Assembly (NCBI GenBank): GCA_946497265.1
Contig: CAMMKL010000033.1
Coordinates: 1-12,697 of the forward strand
Length of the DNA: 12,697 bases
Direction of reading: 5' to 3'
Origin: an uncultured Clostridia bacterium
GTDB lineage: Bacteria > Bacillota > Clostridia > Oscillospirales > Acutalibacteraceae
In this document: piece after piece, positions 1 to 7,080 of the stretch
How the letters are laid out: each line of letters starts with the position of its first letter
How positions within the stretch are numbered: the stretch's first letter is position 1
The notes under the pieces: model-generated
Database searches by the model: none
The model's input: the letters and a program-made list of their open reading frames with translations, nothing else
What the model was told of the DNA's origin: nothing
Position numbers and translations under genes: made by a program

Positions 1-70
1 AGTGGCGAGAATCGAACTCACGGCCTCTTGAACCCCATTCAAGCGCGCTACCAATCTGCGCTACACCCGG
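1..70 (-). tRNA. tRNA-Pro (anticodon GGG), 3' end cut by window edge
   Basis: Read on the minus strand from base 70, the sequence gives a 7-nt acceptor arm (CCGGGTG), T8-A9, a D-arm with AGATTGGTAGCGC, a 5-bp anticodon stem CTTGA/TCAAG around the loop ATGGGGT, and a T-arm with the loop TTCGATT. Loop positions 34-36 read GGG, which decodes the proline codon CCC; U33 and G37 fit bacterial tRNA-Pro. The last few acceptor bases, the discriminator and any encoded CCA lie outside the window. The acceptor pairs still visible are consistent (C66-G7, A67-U6, C68-G5, U69-G4 wobble). Confidence 0.95.
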
Positions 71-88
71 ATAGTGCCAACAGAAGAT

Positions 89-117
89 ATATTACCATAT
101 GTTTTTATAAAATGCAA
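89..117 (-). promoter_or_regulatory. Candidate promoter of the tRNA-Pro gene
   Basis: On the minus strand, TTGCAT (117-112) and TAATAT (94-89) are separated by 17 bases, placing transcription start about 12 bases before the mature tRNA 5' end. It lies beyond the lysC terminator, so the tRNA would need its own promoter. The hexamers match the sigma-A consensus only 3/6 and 4/6, so the call rests mainly on spacing and position. Confidence 0.35.
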
Positions 118-150
118 GCTTTTTTTTCATTTTCTTTTTTTCTTTATATC

Positions 151-189
151 AAAAGCGGAAAGGTGAAGCAAGATCACCTTTCCGCTTTT
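151..189 (-). terminator. Intrinsic terminator of the thr/lysC operon
   Basis: Perfect 16-bp inverted repeat: arm 151-166, 7-nt loop 167-173, arm 174-189. On the minus strand it starts 5 bases after the lysC stop codon. The stem is flanked by A4 and T4, so the U-tract is part of the stem. That symmetry means it could also stop plus-strand transcription. Confidence 0.85.
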
Positions 190-194
190 AGCAA

Positions 195-674
195 TCATTG
201 GTCAACCGGAAAAAATTTGTTATGGATCGCGGTTACTGCTTTATCGGCGTCACCCGCATCAATCAATACGGAAATCTTGATTTCGCTGGTTGCGATCATC
301 TGGATATTGATCTGCGCCTCGTACAATGCCTCAAACATCTCAGCAGCAATACCGGCGTGGCTTTCCATACCGGCGCCCACTATGGAAACCTTAGCTACAT
401 TTTCATCATAAACGATATTTGCTGCATTCAAAATTTTACAATAATCATTCAAAACACTGAGCGCATCCTTTAATTTACCTTTTGTAACGGTAAACGAGAT
501 ATCTTTGGTATCCTTTCGGCCGATGGATTGCAGGATGATGTCCACATTGATGTCTTTCGCCGCCAATTTAGAAAACACTTTAAACGCAAGGCCGGGCCGA
601 TCCGGCACGCCGATAATCGAGATTCTGGCAACATCGTTGTCTTTTGCCACACCGCTGATTAACATTTTTTCCAT
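195..674 (-). CDS. lysC: Predicted aspartokinase beta subunit from internal in-frame start
   Basis: In the reading frame of lysC, the ATG at 674 (codon 246) is preceded on the minus strand by AAGGAGG (689-683) with an ideal 8-base spacer. Translation from here gives a 159-residue protein containing only the tandem ACT domains. Known family precedent: Bacillus aspartokinase II and corynebacterial aspartokinase are alpha2beta2 enzymes whose beta subunit comes from just such an internal start, also near codon 246-250. The beta product stabilises the enzyme and forms the effector-binding interface. What I see directly is the ribosome binding site and ATG; production of the protein is inferred. 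Confidence 0.8.
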   Translation of the reverse strand: MEKMLISGVAKDNDVARISIIGVPDRPGLAFKVFSKLAAKDINVDIILQSIGRKDTKDISFTVTKGKLKDALSVLNDYCKILNAANIVYDENVAKVSIVGAGMESHAGIAAEMFEALYEAQINIQMIATSEIKISVLIDAGDADKAVTAIHNKFFPVDQ

Positions 675-1409
675 TTTAACTGCCTCCTTAACAATTGTGC
701 CGGGTTTTTTGGTCATGCTGGACAGCACCTCAAGCTCAATATTATATTTTTTCGCCATCTCTACTGAACGATTGTTAAGTACCTGTGCCCCTAAAGTGGC
801 AAGCTCCAGCATTTCATCATAAGAGATCTCTTCCAGCTTCTTTGCATTAGGCACCTTGCGGGGGTCCGCGGTATACACACCCTCCACATCCGTGTAAATT
901 TGGCAGAGATCGGCATGCATAACCGATGCTATTGCAACTGCGCTGGTGTCGGAGCCACCGCGCCCCAACGTCGTTACGTCGTCATAACGGTTGATGCCCT
1001 GGAAACCTGCAACCACAACAATGTTTCGTTTATCAAGCTCTTTACGGATACGGTCAGGAATCACACGTTTGATGCGTGCATTACCATAGGCGGAACCTGT
1101 CCGGAAACCCGCCTGCCAGCCAAGCAGAGATACGACTGGAAAGCCCAGCTTCTCAATCGCCATGGCAAGCAACGAGATAGAAATCTGTTCCCCAGCAGAT
1201 AAAAGCACATCCATTTCCCTTTTGGAATGGTCGGGGTTAATTTCATTGGCTTTTTCAATTAGATCGTCCGTCGTGTCGCCCTGAGCAGAAACCACCACCA
1301 CCACGTCGTTACCCTCCGCGTATTTTTCCGTGATGATTCTGGCTACGTTAAAGACGCGCTCCGCATTGGCGACGGAGCTTCCTCCAAACTTTTGTACAAT
1401 GAGGCTCAT
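195..1409 (-). CDS. lysC: Aspartokinase (alpha subunit, full-length product)
   Basis: Aspartate kinase (404 aa) phosphorylates L-aspartate with ATP, the first step to lysine, threonine, methionine and diaminopimelate. The N-terminal amino-acid-kinase fold shows KFGGSS (residues 7-12), GFQG (135-138) and TTLGRGGSDTSA (146-157), the substrate and nucleotide motifs of the family. Two ACT regulatory domains fill roughly residues 260-400. The length matches Bacillus-type aspartokinase II (about 408 aa). The ATG at 1409 follows GGAGG at 1423-1419 with 9 bases between. It is the last gene of the operon, 69 bases after thrB, and is followed by a strong terminator. An internal ribosome binding site before codon 246 implies a second, shorter product (separate entry). 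Sitting with hom and thrB suggests the enzyme mainly serves threonine synthesis; which amino acid inhibits it cannot be read here. Confidence 0.96.
   Translation of the reverse strand: MSLIVQKFGGSSVANAERVFNVARIITEKYAEGNDVVVVVSAQGDTTDDLIEKANEINPDHSKREMDVLLSAGEQISISLLAMAIEKLGFPVVSLLGWQAGFRTGSAYGNARIKRVIPDRIRKELDKRNIVVVAGFQGINRYDDVTTLGRGGSDTSAVAIASVMHADLCQIYTDVEGVYTADPRKVPNAKKLEEISYDEMLELATLGAQVLNNRSVEMAKKYNIELEVLSSMTKKPGTIVKEAVKMEKMLISGVAKDNDVARISIIGVPDRPGLAFKVFSKLAAKDINVDIILQSIGRKDTKDISFTVTKGKLKDALSVLNDYCKILNAANIVYDENVAKVSIVGAGMESHAGIAAEMFEALYEAQINIQMIATSEIKISVLIDAGDADKAVTAIHNKFFPVDQ
672..689 (-). promoter_or_regulatory. Internal Shine-Dalgarno and start codon inside lysC
   Basis: Minus strand: AAGGAGG (689-683), 8-base spacer, ATG (674-672), with a second ATG three codons on (MEKM). 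This is as strong as the ribosome binding sites of the full genes here, although it lies inside coding sequence (codons for VKEAVKMEKM). Confidence 0.8.
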
Positions 1410-1440
1410 ATGTCCTTTCCTCCAATACGTTCTAAATTAA

Positions 1441-1460
1441 GGTACGGTTTTTGCCATACC
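1441..1460 (-). other. Small hairpin between thrB and lysC
   Basis: In the minus-strand RNA, GGUAUGG (1460-1454) pairs with CCGUACC (1447-1441) around a 6-base CAAAAA loop, giving 7 bp including one G-U. The same bases on the plus strand would contain a C-A mismatch, so the fold suits the operon transcript. No U-run follows, so it is not a clear terminator; it could affect mRNA stability or lysC translation, or be chance. Confidence 0.3.
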
Positions 1461-1478
1461 CGCCATCGGAATTGTGTA

Positions 1479-2375
1479 TCAGTCTATATATACAGCGGCT
1501 CCATGGGAATCTGCCTGAAGAATCTCCAGCTTCCAGCCGCGGATCTCCTTTTCCTCCAAGTGGTTAAGCGCATATCGTTCAAAGTCCCGCGCACCTACGT
1601 CGTCTACTATTGAAATAATAGACGGGCCTGCACCGCTTATGTATGTGCCGTACGATCCTAATTCATAGCTCAAGCGGAATACCGAATCCATATCGGGAAT
1701 AAACTTCGCGCGATACGGCTGATGCAGCCGGTCCTGCACCGCAACACGGAGGTTTTCCAAGCTTCCGGAAAACAACGCAGCCGTCATCAAAGCAGACCGG
1801 GAGAGGTTATAGACGGCGTCCTCCCTTCGGTATTCCTGCGGGAGCACTCCACGGGCTACCTCGGTCTTCAGTTCAAAAGGCGGGATCAAAACCGCAAAAC
1901 GGATGGCAGTCGCTACTGGGACGCTGACGCTGTGCACCCGGCCGGCTTCCATTGCCGAAGTGACCAACCCGCCGCATAAAGCGGGGGTTGTATTGTCCGG
2001 GTGCCCTTCAATGTTGCACGCCAGGTTTACCAGATCTTGCATGGAAAGCGGATTCCCTAAAAAGCGGTTTGCGCCAACCAGCCCTCCTACAATACAAGCA
2101 GAGCTGCTTCCCAACCCCCGCGCCATGGGGATATCGTTCTGCTGCTCGATCCGAAGGCCCGGCAGCTTTTTCCCGCATTCTTCATACAACCGTTTTGCAG
2201 ACCAATAGATTAAGTTGTTTTCATCCTTTGGAACGCACACGCCGTCTCTGGAAGAGATCTCTATTCCATCATACTCTTCCATCCAGATTTGGTTATACAT
2301 GGTCAAAGCAATTCCCAAGGAATCAAAACCGGATCCCAGATTTGCACTGGTGGCCGGCACTTGTACCCGTATCAT
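1479..2375 (-). CDS. thrB: Homoserine kinase
   Basis: Homoserine kinase (298 aa) makes O-phospho-L-homoserine from homoserine and ATP, the penultimate step to threonine. It belongs to the GHMP kinase family: the N-terminal motif VPATSANLGSGFDSLG (residues 6-21) and the phosphate-binding loop PMARGLGSSSA (83-93) are intact, and the C-terminal GHMP glycine motif YISGAGPS is present. Family members are about 300 aa, so it is full length. The ATG at 2375 follows TAGGAG at a normal distance. It starts 32 bases after the hom stop codon and precedes lysC by 69 bases, so it should be co-transcribed with both. No threonine synthase gene (thrC) is in the window. Confidence 0.96.
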   Translation of the reverse strand: MIRVQVPATSANLGSGFDSLGIALTMYNQIWMEEYDGIEISSRDGVCVPKDENNLIYWSAKRLYEECGKKLPGLRIEQQNDIPMARGLGSSSACIVGGLVGANRFLGNPLSMQDLVNLACNIEGHPDNTTPALCGGLVTSAMEAGRVHSVSVPVATAIRFAVLIPPFELKTEVARGVLPQEYRREDAVYNLSRSALMTAALFSGSLENLRVAVQDRLHQPYRAKFIPDMDSVFRLSYELGSYGTYISGAGPSIISIVDDVGARDFERYALNHLEEKEIRGWKLEILQADSHGAAVYID

Positions 2376-2407
2376 ATCGCCGATTACTCCTATATTAACC
2401 CCAATTG

Positions 2408-3655
2408 TTACAAGTCGCTGATGCGTACCATCGAGAGTACTTTTACTCCCTCTTGTTTCAGCTCACATAGCTTTGCCTTGATATCGGTAACCGGAAGAAC
2501 GTTCCCGGTTACAAAGGCAAATTCGCCTTCGGAGGCATTGGCGCGGTAAAGCCGGCGCACTGCTCCAAATTTCTTTTGCGCCGCTTCAAAGGCTGCGTCA
2601 GGTTCCGCTGCCTGCGCACGGATATAAACTGCGATTTTGCTCTCTTCATACGGCGCAACATAATCGCTGGAGCCGTCTTCCCAATACAAGTACTTCCGAG
2701 CTTTGATGTGTTTGACGCAATCGATAATATCGGCGACTACCGCGCTGGCTGTGGGCAGCTTGCCGGCCCCTTTGCCATAAAAAACAATATCTCCGGTCGC
2801 ATCCCCTCGTACCAGGATCCCGTTAAATACATCGTCCACGCCGGATAGCTGGCTATCTCTGGAAATAAACATGGGGGCTACCACAACCTCCACCCGGCCA
2901 TCGTCCAGCTTTTTTACTTGGCCAATCAGTTTGATTACCCCGCCCCAGATACCGGCATATTCCACATCGGCCAAAGTAAGGTCTGTTATACCTTTTGTAT
3001 ATACTTGATCCGGATAAACATGTTTCCCAAACGCCAAGGACGCCAGGATGCAGATCTTACGGCAAGCGTCGTAGCCCTCAATGTCAGCTTCCGGATTCCG
3101 TTCAGCGTAGCCCAGCCTCTGCGCCATTGAGAGGGCGTCCTGAAAACTCATTTGTTCACGGATCATTTTCGTCAGGATAAAATTGGTAGTCCCGTTGAGG
3201 ATCCCGGCAATTTCGATCACATCATTGGCCGCTAGGCACTGGCTGATAGGCCGGATAATCGGTATGCCGCCCCCCACGCTGGCTTCAAACAGGAAATTCA
3301 CATTCTGCTGTTGGGCTATCTTCAAAAGCTCCGCTCCCTTAGCAGCCACCAGTTCTTTGTTGGAGGTCACTACACTTTTTCCAGCCAGCATGCAACGTTT
3401 TACATAATCGTAAGCAGGCTCCAACCCCCCGATCACTTCCGCCACAACCTTTACTTCTGGGTCATTGAGAATCTGTTCAAACGAATTTGTAAACTTTTCC
3501 GCAAACGGGCTGCCGGGAAAATCCCGCACATCCAAAATATATTTGATGCGGATTTCTTCCTTAGCGCGGCGGGCAATGCTTTCAAAATGGCTTGTAAGCA
3601 CTTCCACTACGCCGGAGCCTACCACTCCATATCCCATTACCGCAACTTCAACCAT
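2408..3655 (-). CDS. hom: Homoserine dehydrogenase
   Basis: NAD(P)H-dependent homoserine dehydrogenase (415 aa) reduces aspartate semialdehyde to homoserine, the branch point to threonine and methionine. A Rossmann motif GYGVVG lies at residues 8-13, followed by SNKELVA (about 98-104), NGTTNF (about 154-159) and the substrate-site segment ERNPEADIEGYDACRK (about 185-200). The C-terminal 75 residues (from about 340) match the ACT domain found in longer Hom proteins, which usually mediates threonine feedback. I start at the ATG at 3655 because AGAGGTG (3670-3664) is 8 bases upstream; the in-frame TTG at 3658 would leave only 5 bases and give 416 aa. It follows the ACT-protein gene by 21 bases and precedes thrB by 32, a compact operon. 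Confidence 0.96.
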   Translation of the reverse strand: MVEVAVMGYGVVGSGVVEVLTSHFESIARRAKEEIRIKYILDVRDFPGSPFAEKFTNSFEQILNDPEVKVVAEVIGGLEPAYDYVKRCMLAGKSVVTSNKELVAAKGAELLKIAQQQNVNFLFEASVGGGIPIIRPISQCLAANDVIEIAGILNGTTNFILTKMIREQMSFQDALSMAQRLGYAERNPEADIEGYDACRKICILASLAFGKHVYPDQVYTKGITDLTLADVEYAGIWGGVIKLIGQVKKLDDGRVEVVVAPMFISRDSQLSGVDDVFNGILVRGDATGDIVFYGKGAGKLPTASAVVADIIDCVKHIKARKYLYWEDGSSDYVAPYEESKIAVYIRAQAAEPDAAFEAAQKKFGAVRRLYRANASEGEFAFVTGNVLPVTDIKAKLCELKQEGVKVLSMVRISDL

Positions 3656-3676
3656 CAATACAACACCTCTTTCAAT

Positions 3677-4117
3677 CTATTCACCAGCAATGTTTTCAAT
3701 TGTCTGTACCCCATCTAGGGAACGAAGGGAATCCAGCAATTCATCCAACGACATGCGCAGGCAATCCACCCGCGCGGATATGGAAACCAATGCCACCCCC
3801 ATTACCGGGATGTTTTGATTTACTGTTAGGATATTCGCGCCCGCTGCATAAAAAGCCGAAATCAAAGACATCAAAACGCCGGGCTTATCCTGCAAAACTG
3901 CGTGCAACGTAATCAAGCGGCTGGAAGCTTTATCCTTATACGGATAAACCGCATCCTTATACTTATAAAAAGCGCTGCGGGAAATCCCCGCCATGCGGGC
4001 GGCCTCCGAAGTACTGGACGCGGTTCCCGCTATTAAATATTGCTTTGCTGCCATTACCTTTTTAAAAATATCCGGCAAAGCGGATTCGTCCACCAAAAGG
4101 AAATTATGGTCGCTCAA
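3677..4117 (-). CDS. UPF0735 / PheB-like ACT-domain protein with N-terminal HTH
   Basis: A 146-aa cytosolic protein. Residues 34-56 (TSEAARMAGISRSAFYKYKD) look like a helix-turn-helix, and residues 69-142 form one ACT domain (ITLHAVLQDKPGVLMSLISA), a module that usually binds an amino acid. This architecture matches the UPF0735 family, including Bacillus subtilis PheB, which was once called a chorismate mutase without firm evidence. It is commonly found next to hom in Firmicutes. The start is a TTG at 4117: AGGAGG (4131-4126) is 8 bases upstream and no in-frame ATG lies nearby. As first gene of the hom-thrB-lysC operon it may be an amino-acid-responsive regulator of that operon; this is inference, since DNA binding is not shown for the family as far as I know. 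Confidence 0.88.
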   Translation of the reverse strand: MSDHNFLLVDESALPDIFKKVMAAKQYLIAGTASSTSEAARMAGISRSAFYKYKDAVYPYKDKASSRLITLHAVLQDKPGVLMSLISAFYAAGANILTVNQNIPVMGVALVSISARVDCLRMSLDELLDSLRSLDGVQTIENIAGE

Positions 4118-4384
4118 CCCGTCCCCCTCCTGTGCACTATTGTATTGCTACGAAACACAGTTTATCACCATTGTTAGGTATACTCAATGCCCAAATTAAA
4201 GGAAATCCAACCAAATACAGCCAATAGTAAAAATGGCCTCTATCATCGTTGTGATTGCTCTCTTTTTCGTCTATTATCTGCTAATATCATTTATTTTTGT
4301 CATAATCTCCAAAACAAATTATGTATAATGAAAAAAATATATCGATTTCCTTTCACAGCGCCGCAATACAAAAACACAAACAGA
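4118..4384. other. Non-coding spacer upstream of the ACT-hom-thrB-lysC operon
   Basis: Without the adjacent terminator, about 267 bases separate the operon start from the convergent-side end of the PBP gene. It is AT-rich and carries no convincing open frame. It contains the ribosome binding site of the ACT gene (4131-4126) and a candidate minus-strand promoter (4195-4224). I find no lysine riboswitch, T-box (no AGGGTGG-type box) or other leader I can recognise. Confidence 0.5.
4195..4224 (-). promoter_or_regulatory. Candidate promoter of the ACT-hom-thrB-lysC operon
   Basis: Minus strand: TTGGCT (4224-4219), 18-base spacer, TTTAAT (4200-4195); 4/6 and 5/6 matches to sigma-A hexamers. The implied start site is about 70 bases before the TTG start codon. 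Other weaker hexamer pairs exist in this AT-rich spacer, so it is only the best candidate. Confidence 0.3.
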
Positions 4385-4428
4385 AGGAAGCAACAGGCAA
4401 CTAAATCCGTCAAGCCCTGTTGCTTCCT
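4385..4428 (-). terminator. Intrinsic terminator of the PBP gene
   Basis: 13-bp perfect inverted repeat: arms 4385-4397 and 4416-4428, 18-base loop. On the minus strand it begins 12 bases after the PBP stop codon and is followed by a T-rich tract (TTCTGTTTGTGTTTTT). It insulates the PBP transcript from the downstream amino-acid operon, which is read in the same direction. Confidence 0.8.
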
Positions 4429-4440
4429 ATTTCGTTAGAA

Positions 4441-6789
4441 TTATTGTGATATACCGGAAGAAGCCTCACCATTCTCCCCGCCGGAGCTGGAAACCGGCTC
4501 CGATGTGTTTTCCGAGGAAGTTCCCTGTGAGGATACATCTGAGGAAACATCGCTGGGTGGGACGCTGCTCTCCGCTTGAGAAGAAGACTGCGCCGTTGAC
4601 GAGATCCCTCCGGATTCCGACGAGGAAGGCTGCACACCCGCATGAACCCCATCGCAGACCGGCGGAATGTAATCTTTTGCATAGTAGCCGGTCTTTGTCT
4701 GCGTACAAGCGTCGCCAGCTAAATTTCCTGTTACAACACAGTAAGTGCGGGCCACCACATCCGGATCGTTAACAAAATCCTTTTCCGGTAATGCAGAAAT
4801 GTACTCCGACATAATCGCCTGCCAAATTTTGGATGCAAACGCAGCTTCTGCATTGGTCATTTTGGCCACGTCTTTATCGCCAATCCAAACGCCTGCTACT
4901 GCGTAAGGCGTACCCCCTATAAACCAGCTCTGTTCGTTGTCGTTGGTCGTCCCGGTTTTGCCAAACACCGTAGTGCCCGGTATACGGTTACGACCACCGG
5001 TCCCCTGTGAACCATATACGACGTTCTTCAGCAGCTCACGCATGATGGTAGAGGTGGTCGAGCTGATCGCCTGTTCCCCTCCACGGCTTTCATTATCGAG
5101 GATCCGTTCCCCTAAATCGTTTTCCACATAAAAATAGGTGTAGGGTTTGTTGTATACGCCTCCGTTACCAAAGGTCTGAAATGCTGCCGTCATCTCTCGA
5201 ACCGTCAGTCCCTTATAGGTACCGCCCGTGGCCAAGCTGGAAGGAAGCATATCGCTTTCCGGATCCAGGGTGGTAATGTGCATTCTCTGTGTCAAAAATT
5301 CAAAGCTGCTGGCCAAAGAAATCTTCATGAGAACTTGGGCGGCCATAGCGTTGGAAGAGCGCTCCAAACCGTATTCGACCGTTTCGCCCTCCGGATTATA
5401 GGAACCGTAATGGTTCGGGGGCCAGTCATGGTCAATAACGCCGTCGCCATCTTTGTCCCAATCGATCGGCATATCGGGGATTATGGAAGAGTAGTGGATC
5501 TTTTTATACTCAATCGCCGGCGCATATACGGAAATCGGCTTAATGGAGGAACCAGGCTGACGCGGTATCATACTATAGTTCAGGCCTTTGTTGGCCTGCT
5601 TTTGCCCTCTGCCCCCAATTACCGCCAACACGCGGCCATTGTAATCCATCAGGGTATAACCTACTTCCACATCGGGTTTATTTGCCGGGAAGTAATCTTC
5701 ATTGGTGGTTACGGATTCCGCAATCGACTGCGCGCGTGCATCCTTTGCGCTGTAAACCTTCAAGCCGGCTGTACGGATATAGCTGTCCGCCTCTGCCAAA
5801 CTGATGTTTTTGGCTTCTGCTATATCCTGTGTCAAATCGGTGAGCATGGTTTCGGTATACCAATCCACAATGCGCGTGTTTTGCACCACATTGGAGGAAT
5901 CCTGTTCGGCAAACGTCATATTGGCGGATTCTTCCATCGACTGGTTGAATTCCTCTTCCGAAATTTTACCCTGGTTCAGCATTTCCTGCAAAACCGTTTC
6001 CCGGCGGGTTTTATTTTGATCAGGAAAACGCAACGGGTCGTATTTGTAAGGGTTCTGTGTGATACCCGCAATGGCAGCGCATTCCGCAATAGAGCAATCT
6101 TTGATCTCTTTGTCAAAATAACGCTTAGCTGCGGCCTGGACGCCTTCGCAGTTCCCTCCAAAATTCACATAATTTAAATACATTTCCAGAATCTCATCTT
6201 TGGAATATTCTTTTTCCAAGTTGATGGCCCGGAATATCTCCTTTAATTTACGGGTAAGGCTTACATCGTCATCGTCCGTAATGTTTTTGATTAGCTGCTG
6301 GGTTATGGTAGAGCCGCCATAGTTATCCTGCCCGGTAAATAAGCTAAAGATCGCACCGCTGGTACGCACCCAGTCCACTCCATTGTGTTCTTCAAAGCGC
6401 TTGTCTTCAATTGCAATCATGGCATCTTTCATTTGCTGTGGGATTTCGTCAAACGGCACCCATTCGCGATTTTCAGTTGTCTCAATCGCCTGCGCTTCCA
6501 CGAAATTCCCTTCCTCGTCCATCTCATAGATGAAACTTGTTTGGTTCAGACGAAGGGTGCGCAAATCCACGTCAATCGTTTCCCCCGATAGACTGAATAC
6601 ATAAAACAGCATGGAAACGCCAACGATCACGCCGGTGATGACAGTAACCAGTAAAAAGGTTACAAAGACTCTCCATATAACCGACAATGTCGTTTTTGCT
6701 TTTGATACAACGGCTTCTCCCGCCGCATTATTGCGATATCCATTCGGCAAAGGGGTGCCGGTATATTTATTGATATCCGTTTTCCTCAT
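4441..6789 (-). CDS. Class A penicillin-binding protein (PBP1A-type, transglycosylase/transpeptidase)
   Basis: Bifunctional peptidoglycan synthase (782 aa) that polymerises lipid II glycan strands and cross-links the stem peptides outside the membrane. A short cytosolic N-terminus precedes one membrane helix (about 38-66). The GT51 glycosyltransferase domain shows IEDKRFEEHNG (127-137, catalytic Glu128), GGSTITQQLIKN (158-169) and a KEYSKDEILEMYLN region. The transpeptidase domain has SSIK (Ser414 nucleophile, Lys417), SSN (478-480) and KTGT (611-614), all intact. Residues 443-455 are an Asp-rich insert between the first two transpeptidase motifs. The tail from about 722 is low-complexity and Ser/Gly/Glu-rich, probably wall-spanning and unstructured. 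The ATG at 6789 has AAAGGAGG 10 bases upstream. It is monocistronic with its own terminator. It could be named ponA/pbpA by homology, but orthology is not certain. Confidence 0.95.
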   Translation of the reverse strand: MRKTDINKYTGTPLPNGYRNNAAGEAVVSKAKTTLSVIWRVFVTFLLVTVITGVIVGVSMLFYVFSLSGETIDVDLRTLRLNQTSFIYEMDEEGNFVEAQAIETTENREWVPFDEIPQQMKDAMIAIEDKRFEEHNGVDWVRTSGAIFSLFTGQDNYGGSTITQQLIKNITDDDDVSLTRKLKEIFRAINLEKEYSKDEILEMYLNYVNFGGNCEGVQAAAKRYFDKEIKDCSIAECAAIAGITQNPYKYDPLRFPDQNKTRRETVLQEMLNQGKISEEEFNQSMEESANMTFAEQDSSNVVQNTRIVDWYTETMLTDLTQDIAEAKNISLAEADSYIRTAGLKVYSAKDARAQSIAESVTTNEDYFPANKPDVEVGYTLMDYNGRVLAVIGGRGQKQANKGLNYSMIPRQPGSSIKPISVYAPAIEYKKIHYSSIIPDMPIDWDKDGDGVIDHDWPPNHYGSYNPEGETVEYGLERSSNAMAAQVLMKISLASSFEFLTQRMHITTLDPESDMLPSSLATGGTYKGLTVREMTAAFQTFGNGGVYNKPYTYFYVENDLGERILDNESRGGEQAISSTTSTIMRELLKNVVYGSQGTGGRNRIPGTTVFGKTGTTNDNEQSWFIGGTPYAVAGVWIGDKDVAKMTNAEAAFASKIWQAIMSEYISALPEKDFVNDPDVVARTYCVVTGNLAGDACTQTKTGYYAKDYIPPVCDGVHAGVQPSSSESGGISSTAQSSSQAESSVPPSDVSSDVSSQGTSSENTSEPVSSSGGENGEASSGISQ

Positions 6790-7080
6790 GCAGGCTCAGC
6801 CTCCTTTTTTAATATTCCAAAATGAATTTTCACGTCTCAACCGCACAAAAGCAGGATTTATACACCAAAAACAAGGCCCTATTTCCACCACTGTATATTA
6901 TGTTTGAGAGTATGAGACGCCGTCTTGGATTTATACCATATCCCACCTAATATTAGTACTTTAACTCCCCCTTCTACTTTCTCATACGGTGCGGGACAGC
7001 TTGCATTCAAAAATAAATTCGATACCTTTCATGCATAAATTTCCTTTCCAGCGAGATAATAACGATGAGGTGAGAAACAT
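6790..7080. other. Divergent intergenic region between PBP and BofC_C genes
   Basis: About 290 bases containing both outward ribosome binding sites. A weak plus-strand promoter candidate is TTGGAT (6925-6930), 17 bases, TAATAT (6948-6953), about 130 bases before the small gene. No confident promoter for the PBP gene stands out. A 7-bp inverted pair, CGTCTCA (6833-6839) and TGAGACG (6913-6919), is too short and too far apart to interpret. Confidence 0.35.

Noticed and set aside
3311..3718. 135-codon plus-strand frame over the 5' part of hom
   Set aside because: It is antisense to well-conserved homoserine dehydrogenase sequence and has no family resemblance of its own.
4324..4329. Perfect TATAAT on the plus strand
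   Set aside because: The nearest -35-like hexamer (TTGTCA, 4297-4302) is 21 bases away, and no plus-strand gene follows; it would drive transcription antisense into the PBP terminator and gene.
5278..6177. 299-codon open frame on the plus strand inside the PBP gene
   Set aside because: It is antisense to a PBP with all catalytic motifs intact. It has no plausible ribosome binding site and a Cys/His/Arg/Ile-rich composition typical of antisense frames.
6833..6919. CGTCTCA/TGAGACG inverted pair in the divergent intergenic region
   Set aside because: Seven bases separated by 73 is within chance expectation and does not line up with a promoter.
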